Shown one piece after another: positions 57,681-64,000 of a stretch of DNA of 64,000 nucleotides. Position 1 is the stretch's first letter. The number at the start of each line of letters is the position of its first letter. A model generated the notes under the pieces. It was not told where the DNA came from, did not search any database, and worked only from the letters and a program-made list of their open reading frames with translations. The translations under genes and the position numbers were made by a program. Source of the DNA: Sulfoacidibacillus thermotolerans (GTDB lineage: Bacteria; Bacillota; Bacilli; Alicyclobacillales; SLC66); assembly GCF_003144315.1 (NCBI RefSeq), contig NZ_MPDK01000007.1, positions 62,001 to 126,000 on the forward strand, written 5' to 3'.

Positions 57681-59591
57681 ATGATCGGTCTAACATGGCT
57701 CGTTCCCGTGCTTCCTCTCATCGCCTATGTGGTGCTGTTAGCCACAGGAAAGCGCATGAGTGAAATGGCGATTACCGCCATCTCTGTACTCGCAGTACTT
57801 ATCGGGTTGATCATCTCCATTGGGGTAGTAGCAGCTGTGGGTCAGCATGGGCCTTATGCACCAGTCGTATATAATTGGCTTGCATTTGGTCAAACCACGC
57901 TTACGATGGGGTATCAAGTGACGAATCTAAATGCCATGATGTTACTCGTCGTCACACTTGTGAGTACACTCGTATTCCTGTTTTCAAAATCCTACATGCA
58001 CGGGGATGAACGATTCTCACGTTTTTATCAATACTTGAATTTGTTTGTGTTCTCGATGCTCGGTCTCGTGATCACGTCGAATTTGCTCGAACTCTATATC
58101 TTTTGGGAATTAGTCGGCGTGTGTTCGTACCTTCTGGTGGGATTTTGGTACTTCAAGCCAGAAGCGGCCGTGGCAGCGAAAAAGGCGTTTATTGTAACGC
58201 GCATTGGCGATGTGGGTCTCTTTATTGGGATTATCCTTTTATACTTAGGGACGGGATCCTTTGATTTTACAGTCGTCTTTTCACACCTGCACCACTTTGC
58301 AAGCGCACAAGCAAGTCTTGGCGCACTAGGACATGATGCCATCACGCGGTTGATGAATGTGCAGACATGGGTAACACTCACTGCTCTCCTTGTCTTTGTC
58401 GGTGCAGTTGGCAAATCGGCACAGTTCCCGCTGCATGTGTGGTTGCCAGACGCGATGGAAGGCCCAACGCCAGTGTCCGCATTGATTCACGCGGCAACGA
58501 TGGTCGCAGCGGGTGTGTACTTAGTTGCTCGCATGTTCCCGCTTTTTGAAGCCTCATCTACTGCCAGTGAGACGGTTGCGATCATCGGAGGAGTAACAGC
58601 GATTTTTGCAGCTTCTATCGGTCTTACACAGCGTGATATCAAGCGCGTCATTGCCTATTCGACAGTTTCGCAACTCGGGTATATGATGCTTGCGATGGGG
58701 GTTGGCGCATACGTCTCAGGGATGTTTCATCTAATGACACATGCGTTTTTCAAGGCACTTCTGTTTTTAGCAGCGGGCAGTGTGATTCATGCGCTTGATA
58801 CACAAGACCTTTTTGAAATGGGTGGATTGCGTAAATACATGCCAATCACACATGCAACTTTTCTCGCAGGGGCGCTCGCGCTGTCGGGGATTCCGCCATT
58901 TGCTGGATTTTGGTCGAAAGATGATATTTTAACGGCGACATTCGATAGCGGCCATTATGTATTGTACGCATTTGGTTTGATCGCAGCGTTTTTTACAGCA
59001 GTCTATATTTTCCGTGTCTACTTTCTTACTTTTTCAGGAACATACAAAGGGTCTAAACATCCGCACGAGGGTGGATGGGTGATGACGTTGCCGCTTTTGG
59101 TGTTAGGCTTGCTAGCAACGTTTGCTGGCTTCATCAATACACCGTTTGCACCCATACTCAGTCGTTTTCTCCAGCCCAACGGCCCAGTGGGGATTGATCC
59201 GCCAGCAAATTGGGGATTAATGGCCGTTTCGGCCGTAGTTGGTTTGCTTGGCATTGGGCTTGCTTACAGCTTATATGGGGGCGGCAAGCGAGCAGATGCA
59301 TGGGCAAAACGCATGGGCTTTTTGTACGCATTGAGTTACAACAAGTGGTATATCGATGAATTGTATGCCTTGATCATCGTGCTTCCTGTCGTCACTCTCG
59401 CTGAAGGGCTGCAGTTCTTTGATCGCTGGATCGTCGACGGACTTGTCAGGTTGATTGGTGAGGTGGGATACACAGGTGGCGTATCCTTAAAATATTCGGC
59501 TGATGGACAAATCCAAACCTATGGGCTTGTAACGGCCTTTGGACTTGCAGCTTTAGCTTTGGTTGCGCTTCGAATCGGGGGTGTCCTCTGA
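57681..59591 (+). CDS. nuoL: NADH-quinone oxidoreductase subunit L
   Basis: 636 residues, antiporter-like proton-pumping subunit with about 16 helices including the C-terminal lateral helix. Signatures: WELVGVCSYLLVGFWY, GDVGLFIGI, KSAQFPLHVWLPDAMEGPTPVSALIHAATMVAAGVYL, RDIKRVIAYSTVSQLGYMMLA. Overlaps nuoM by one base. Confidence 0.97.
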   Translation: MIGLTWLVPVLPLIAYVVLLATGKRMSEMAITAISVLAVLIGLIISIGVVAAVGQHGPYAPVVYNWLAFGQTTLTMGYQVTNLNAMMLLVVTLVSTLVFLFSKSYMHGDERFSRFYQYLNLFVFSMLGLVITSNLLELYIFWELVGVCSYLLVGFWYFKPEAAVAAKKAFIVTRIGDVGLFIGIILLYLGTGSFDFTVVFSHLHHFASAQASLGALGHDAITRLMNVQTWVTLTALLVFVGAVGKSAQFPLHVWLPDAMEGPTPVSALIHAATMVAAGVYLVARMFPLFEASSTASETVAIIGGVTAIFAASIGLTQRDIKRVIAYSTVSQLGYMMLAMGVGAYVSGMFHLMTHAFFKALLFLAAGSVIHALDTQDLFEMGGLRKYMPITHATFLAGALALSGIPPFAGFWSKDDILTATFDSGHYVLYAFGLIAAFFTAVYIFRVYFLTFSGTYKGSKHPHEGGWVMTLPLLVLGLLATFAGFINTPFAPILSRFLQPNGPVGIDPPANWGLMAVSAVVGLLGIGLAYSLYGGGKRADAWAKRMGFLYALSYNKWYIDELYALIIVLPVVTLAEGLQFFDRWIVDGLVRLIGEVGYTGGVSLKYSADGQIQTYGLVTAFGLAALALVALRIGGVL

Positions 59592-61138
59592 TGGCAGATG
59601 TTTTACTTTTCATCGTTCTAATCCCCTTGCTTGCAGGATTACTGATTCTTGCCCTGCCGGCACAAGCACGTGGGATCATTCGTGCAGTTGGACTCGTTGG
59701 TGCTTTGATCCCAGCATGCTTCTCATTCGCTGCGTATCTTGCGTTTGATAAGCAGACGACGGATCTGCAATTTCCATTTACAGCGACGTGGATGTCGATT
59801 GCGAACGCCTATAACATGCTCACCCTACACATTAACTTCGCGTTTGGTGTAGATGGGATTTCCATGCCGCTCGTGGTGCTTGTTGGCGTGATCAGCACGC
59901 TGACGATGATTCGTAGCTTTAAAGTGACAGAGCGCGTGAAGAGCCATTATTTCTGGATGCTCTTTCTCACCATGGGTCTGTATGGAGTTTTTGCTGCAGC
60001 AGATTTGTTCACGTTCTTCTTCTTCTTGGAGTCTACACTCGTAGCGAGCTATCTGTTGATTCACATCTGGGGCGGGGAAATGCGTCACTACGCGGCGACG
60101 AAGTTTCTGATCTATCGTGGACTTGCAAGTGTTGTCTTACTCGCGGGTTTGATCGGGTTGGCCTATGCTTACGCAACGACTGCACAAGTGGCAAGTAGCA
60201 GCGTTTTGATTCCCAATGCACCGAATTTCTTGACGTTGTCGATTTCGCAACTCTTAACAGAGGCAAAACTGATTCACATTCCAGCGGGTACACAGAATGT
60301 ACTGTTTCTCGTCTTCTTGCTTGCCGTCTTGATGGAGGAGGCATTTGTCCCGTTCCATACCTGGTTGCCAGATGCACATGAACATAGTGATACAGGGACA
60401 AACATGATGATTGGCGGAGCACTCATGAAAATAGGGCTGTATGTCCTGTTGCGTTTTGCCGTTTCGCTGCTTCCTCTTGGTTTGGCGCATTACGCGCTGT
60501 GGCTTGCGGTATTCGGAGTAATTAGCATTTTGTATGGGGCAATCGTCGCGGTGGCATCAAAAGATTGGCGACGCCTCATCGCTTTCTCAAGCATTAGTCA
60601 CATGGGTCTAGTGCTGCTCGCGATCGGCTCTATGCAAGAAATTGGGATTCAAGGTGCGGTCTTTATGCTCGTGTCTTCTGGACTCCTCACAGCTTTGTTA
60701 TTTATTACAGTTGGTGCACAGGCCGATCGTACAGGGACGTTCAAGATTGAAAACTTAGGAGGTCTCTCAAAATCATTACCTGTAATTTCAGGAGTGATGT
60801 TGGTTGCCGCACTCGGTTCGGTTGGACTTCCAGGACTCAGCGGCTTTATCAGCGAATTTTCACTGTTCGTAGGCGGATTTGCTGTCTTTCCGACGCTGTC
60901 TGCGCTCGCGACTCTTGGCATGATTTTTGCTGCGTTCTATCTTTTGTGGGCGATGCAACGCACTACATTTGGCCCAGTGAACACCGCGTTGCCCGTGATG
61001 ACGGATGCAAATGCGGTTGAAATGGTGCCCATGGTGATCTTAGTCGCGCTCGTAGTGTTAATAGGAGTTTTTCCGGGCGTGCTTGGCGACGTAGTGCATG
61101 GCACTGCACAGGCGATCGCAGCAAGGATAGGGGGTTAG
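59591..61138 (+). CDS. nuoM: NADH-quinone oxidoreductase subunit M
   Basis: 515 residues, about 14 helices. Signatures: FFLESTLVASYLLIHIWG, FHTWLPDAHEHSDTGTNMM (where many NuoM have EAPT), SKDWRRLIAFSSISHMG and GLPGLSGFISEF. The ATG is fused to the nuoL stop (TGATG). Confidence 0.96.
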   Translation: MADVLLFIVLIPLLAGLLILALPAQARGIIRAVGLVGALIPACFSFAAYLAFDKQTTDLQFPFTATWMSIANAYNMLTLHINFAFGVDGISMPLVVLVGVISTLTMIRSFKVTERVKSHYFWMLFLTMGLYGVFAAADLFTFFFFLESTLVASYLLIHIWGGEMRHYAATKFLIYRGLASVVLLAGLIGLAYAYATTAQVASSSVLIPNAPNFLTLSISQLLTEAKLIHIPAGTQNVLFLVFLLAVLMEEAFVPFHTWLPDAHEHSDTGTNMMIGGALMKIGLYVLLRFAVSLLPLGLAHYALWLAVFGVISILYGAIVAVASKDWRRLIAFSSISHMGLVLLAIGSMQEIGIQGAVFMLVSSGLLTALLFITVGAQADRTGTFKIENLGGLSKSLPVISGVMLVAALGSVGLPGLSGFISEFSLFVGGFAVFPTLSALATLGMIFAAFYLLWAMQRTTFGPVNTALPVMTDANAVEMVPMVILVALVVLIGVFPGVLGDVVHGTAQAIAARIGG

Positions 61139-61142
61139 TAGC

Positions 61143-62627
61143 GTGGGAAGCGCGGTGCAATGGTTATCCTTTAGCGATGTCTGGCGCAGTATGGGACCCG
61201 AACTCATCGTCATCGGTGGAGCCTTCCTCATCATGTTGATCGAGTTGCTGCTGCCGCAACAACAGCGAAAAGTGACTCCGTGGCTCGCAGTGATCGATGT
61301 TTTGCTAGCAGCACTCGTCACAATTGCGCGTTTTGGCGGAGGCATCCTGCTTTATTCGAATGCAGATTATGTCGTCGATGGATTTAGCAGTCTATTTAAA
61401 TTGTTGATCTTGCTTGGCACGTTTTTTGTCCTTCTTCTTGCGATTGCAGAACAACGTAAACAGTCATTGCCATACGAATACTCCTATCTCATGCTCTTTG
61501 CCTCAGGGGGCGCCATGATCATTACTTCGGGAATTGACTTGGTTCTCCTCTATGTGGGATTAGAACTGTTATCGATCGCAACGTATATTCTTGTTGCACT
61601 GAATCGCAAAGATGCGCGCTCCTCTGAGGGCGGACTTAAATATCTGATTATCGGATCGATTGCATCAGCGAGCATTCTGTATGGACTGAGTTTTTTGTAT
61701 GGCGTGGCGGGGTCAACAAATCTCGGTCAGATTGCCGTGACATTGCAAAATGCGTGGGCGAATGACGGGACAATCCTATTTGTATCCTTTGCGCTCATTC
61801 TAGCTGGGGTGGCTGTGAAAATCTCTGTCGTGCCGTTTCACTTATGGACTCCAGATGTTTATGAAGGGGCGCCTACACCTGTTACTGCATATTTAGCGGT
61901 GATTTCAAAAGCTGCTGTCATTGCTTTTTTCCTACGCGTGTTTCTTTTTGTCTACGGGGCGAAGTATCAAGACTGGTGGTTAGTGATCGCATGGCTTGCT
62001 GTGCTTACGATGATCATTGGAAATTTTGGTGCCCTTGCACAGCGCAATGTCAAACGCATCCTCGCATACTCAAGTATTGGACAGGTCGGCTATCTCCTTA
62101 TGCCGTTTGCGGCCATCGGTCAAACACAAAATGTCAATGATATGTGGCAAGCATTATCAGCGACAGTGTTTTATCTATTTGCTTACGCATTCATGACCAT
62201 TGGAGCGTTTGCGATATTTGGCAAGGTTGCGCAAATGAGGGGATCGGAGCAAGTTGAGGCGTTTGCCGGACTCTATCGAACCCACCCCTGGCTCGCAGCG
62301 ATGATGGCAATCTTTTTGCTCTCATTGGCTGGGTTGCCTCTAACAGGTGGTTTTTTTGGCAAGTTCATGATCTTCCTTGTGGCGTTTAATGCAGGCCAGT
62401 ATTGGCTCGGTGTGATTCTGTTTGCAACGTCTGCCGTCGCATTTTATTACTACTTTGGCATTCTCAAAGCAATCTTTGTACAAGAGCCACCAGCAGATGT
62501 GGAGAGTTCACGCAGTGGGAGTATGCTGACTGTCCTTGTCGGATTGTGCGCACTAGGCACGTTAGTTCTCGGCTTGCTTCCCGATCCGTTTCTACACATT
62601 CTAAATACAGTTCACTGGTTTGGCTGA
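61143..62627 (+). CDS. nuoN: NADH-quinone oxidoreductase subunit N
   Basis: 494 residues, about 14 helices. Signatures: YVGLELLSIATYILVAL, GGLKYLIIGSIASASILYG, VVPFHLWTPDVYEGAPTPVTAYLAVISKAA (shortened here only by wording), QRNVKRILAYSSIGQVGYLL. Last gene of the operon; no nuoE, nuoF or nuoG follows, so electron input is not through the standard NADH module. Confidence 0.96.
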   Translation: MGSAVQWLSFSDVWRSMGPELIVIGGAFLIMLIELLLPQQQRKVTPWLAVIDVLLAALVTIARFGGGILLYSNADYVVDGFSSLFKLLILLGTFFVLLLAIAEQRKQSLPYEYSYLMLFASGGAMIITSGIDLVLLYVGLELLSIATYILVALNRKDARSSEGGLKYLIIGSIASASILYGLSFLYGVAGSTNLGQIAVTLQNAWANDGTILFVSFALILAGVAVKISVVPFHLWTPDVYEGAPTPVTAYLAVISKAAVIAFFLRVFLFVYGAKYQDWWLVIAWLAVLTMIIGNFGALAQRNVKRILAYSSIGQVGYLLMPFAAIGQTQNVNDMWQALSATVFYLFAYAFMTIGAFAIFGKVAQMRGSEQVEAFAGLYRTHPWLAAMMAIFLLSLAGLPLTGGFFGKFMIFLVAFNAGQYWLGVILFATSAVAFYYYFGILKAIFVQEPPADVESSRSGSMLTVLVGLCALGTLVLGLLPDPFLHILNTVHWFG

Positions 62628-62683
62628 TCTTAGAAACATGTTACAATAGAAGCCATGATGACATGGCGCAAGATCGACTGAAG

Positions 62684-62706
62684 GCCCGCCTTGTGCGGGT
62701 CTTTTT
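62684..62706 (+). terminator. Terminator of the nuo operon
   Basis: CCCGC (62685-62689), loop CTTGT, GCGGG (62695-62699), extended by a G-T pair, then TCTTTTT. Short but GC-rich with a proper T-run. Confidence 0.75.
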
Positions 62707-62731
62707 GCGCGAAGGGTGAGGGGGGACGCAG

Positions 62732-63925
62732 ATGGCGCAGATTCGACATGCAGCAGATGAAGAACTGGTGACCTGGGTCGAAACGCTTGCATCCAAACTT
62801 GCGATACGGGCAGAGCGGTATGACCGTGAGGGGACATTCGTCAGCGAACAAATCACGTATTTGCAGAGTGTCGGCTACGCGGGATTGACCGTGCCTAAAA
62901 TTTATGGGGGACGCGGTTGTGACTTATATCAACTGCTGCTTGCTCAGGAGCGACTCGCCCATGGAGACCCATCGGCCGCACTTGTCATGGGCTGGCACCT
63001 TGGCATCACGCTGAGCCTCGCGTTAACAGGTGCTTGGCCAGAACCTATTTATGCGGAATTTTGCCGATCTGCTGTTCAAGGAAAGGCACTCGTCAATGCC
63101 TGTGGAACGGAACCTGACAGCGGCAGTCCGAGTCGCGGCGGACGACCATCGACTCTTGCCGTGCGTGCACCTGGCGGCGGATATCATTTGACTGGGAAGA
63201 AGACGTGGGCTACTGGGAGTCCAGCAATTACCCATATCCTTGTCACGGCTTATGTGGAAGATGTGGACTGCGTAGGTGAATTTCTCGTGCGAAAAGGTGC
63301 TGCAGGGGTTCAATTGGAACACTCTTGGGACAGTATGGCAATGCGCGGCAGCGGCAGTCATACGGTGGTGCTTGATCATGTTTTTGTCCCGGAAGAACAT
63401 TTGCTTGACCTCGTCGCACCAGGGCAAAAAACGGCACGCAGTAGTGATGGTTCCGGGTGGCTGTTGCATATCCCTGCGACATATCTTGGGATTGCTAATG
63501 CCGCTCGAGACTATACCATCGATTTCGCCAAAAAATACGCGCCCAATAGTTTGGGGCAACCAATCGCCACAGTGCCGCATGTGCGGGAAAAAATCGGCCA
63601 GTTAGAAGTCCAGCGCGGCATTGCAGAGTCCGTGCTATTTGCTACGGCACGCCGTTATGATGATGCGCCAACGCTCGAAGCAAAGCGCGCTTTGCGCGAA
63701 GAGCTTGCCCTCGCAAAGTACGCAGTTACAAATGCTGCTGTCTCCATGGTTGACCTCGCAATGCGAATAGTAGGTGGGCAGAGTATTTTGCGGTCGCACC
63801 CACTTGAACGTTACTATCGCGATGTCCGCGCTGGACTGCACAATCCCCCAATGGACGATGTCACGCTCCGACAATTGGCAGATCGCGCACTTGGAAAAGA
63901 AGTTGCGACAAAAAAGGAAAGATGA
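62732..63925 (+). CDS. Acyl-CoA dehydrogenase-fold flavoprotein (YdbM/DszC-like)
   Basis: 397 residues with the acyl-CoA dehydrogenase architecture: helical N-terminus, central beta domain (NACGTEPDSGSPSRGG, GKKTWATGSPAITHI, WDSMAMRGSGSHTVVLDHV) and C-terminal helical bundle (VGGQSILRSHPLERYYRDVRAG, LHNPPMDDV). It lacks the YEGTNQIQR loop with the catalytic Glu, and the LHNPPMDD end is like flavin monooxygenases of the DszC/SfnC group. Oxygenation of a sulfur compound or an atypical acyl-CoA reaction are both possible. ATG behind GAGGGGGGACGC. Confidence 0.8.
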   Translation: MAQIRHAADEELVTWVETLASKLAIRAERYDREGTFVSEQITYLQSVGYAGLTVPKIYGGRGCDLYQLLLAQERLAHGDPSAALVMGWHLGITLSLALTGAWPEPIYAEFCRSAVQGKALVNACGTEPDSGSPSRGGRPSTLAVRAPGGGYHLTGKKTWATGSPAITHILVTAYVEDVDCVGEFLVRKGAAGVQLEHSWDSMAMRGSGSHTVVLDHVFVPEEHLLDLVAPGQKTARSSDGSGWLLHIPATYLGIANAARDYTIDFAKKYAPNSLGQPIATVPHVREKIGQLEVQRGIAESVLFATARRYDDAPTLEAKRALREELALAKYAVTNAAVSMVDLAMRIVGGQSILRSHPLERYYRDVRAGLHNPPMDDVTLRQLADRALGKEVATKKER

Positions 63926-63960
63926 CGTCGAATACTATAGTGAGAAATGAGGGGTAGCTA

Positions 63961-64000
63961 GTGGGCATCTTTTCCGACATTTCTTTTCGCGTGCAGGGGG
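63961..64000 (+). CDS. Start of a further gene, possibly an ABC transporter ATPase (partial)
   Basis: GTG 63961 lies six bases after AGGGG and reads MGIFSDISFRVQG to the window edge. The pattern DISFRVQGG is common just before the Walker A of ABC transporter ATPases, which would suit a sulfonate/sulfur uptake system next to the flavoprotein upstream, but only 13 codons are visible. Confidence 0.35.
   Translation, partial: MGIFSDISFRVQG

Overview
The window looks like chromosomal DNA of a spore-forming, respiring member of the Firmicutes/Bacilli. Spo0F, SpoIIR, RNA polymerase delta (RpoE) and the Bacillus-like order pyrG-spo0F-fba-(tal)-glpX-rho-rpmE-prfA-prmC-spoIIR-ywlC-ywlD-ywlE-rpiB-ywlG-glyA-upp-mnaA-atp are all present. 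An 11-subunit complex I (nuoABCDHIJKLMN, no nuoEFG), DapL, and many TTG/GTG starts behind strong Shine-Dalgarno sites suggest an Alicyclobacillaceae-like lineage. That placement is an inference, not something read directly from the sequence.

Region 1 (1-9.9 kb) is a lysine-degradation locus of the beta-lysine (clostridial) type: a sigma-54-dependent activator, a structured non-coding region with its own promoter and terminator, a near-consensus -24/-12 promoter, then kdd, kamA, kamB-like, kamC-like (MutS-like ATPase), kamD, kamE. Directly after kamE lies a short gene missed by ordinary ORF calling. It encodes a glutaredoxin-like protein whose first redox-centre codon is an in-frame UGA (U-Q-K-C), followed at a suitable distance by a small hairpin with a GGU apical loop. 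It is best read as a selenocysteine-containing glutaredoxin.

Region 2 (9.97-18.4 kb) holds acyl-CoA oxidation genes: a membrane Fe-S oxidoreductase of the kind that links ETF to menaquinone, fdhD, thiolase, 3-hydroxyacyl-CoA dehydrogenase, two acyl-CoA dehydrogenases and a MeaB-type GTPase. A perfect TetR-type palindrome lies ahead of the thiolase. Together with region 1 this suggests lysine carbon is oxidised through acyl-CoA intermediates into the respiratory chain. A crotonase and an acetoacetate CoA-transferase are not in the window.

Region 3 (18.5-37.2 kb) is the housekeeping/sporulation backbone. The two missing lysine-pathway steps, kal and kce, sit between spo0F and fba. kal starts inside spo0F, and spo0F has a good sigma-H promoter, so late lysine catabolism may be tied to early sporulation. 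The transaldolase-position gene has lost its catalytic residues, an unassigned radical SAM gene sits between rho and rpmE, and the spoIIR start is buried in an 11-bp hairpin.

Region 4 (37.2-41.2 kb, minus strand) is a three-gene envelope operon: MGDG-synthase/UgtP-like glycosyltransferase, MFS transporter, and a polysaccharide deacetylase with a long C-terminal extension. Region 5 (41.4-64 kb) carries upp, mnaA, a second thiolase, a small zinc-ribbon protein, the complete ATP synthase operon (atpZ-like, I, B, E, F, H, A, G, D, C), the 11-gene complex I operon, an acyl-CoA-dehydrogenase-fold flavoprotein and the start of one more gene. No tRNA, rRNA, CRISPR array or insertion sequence was recognised.
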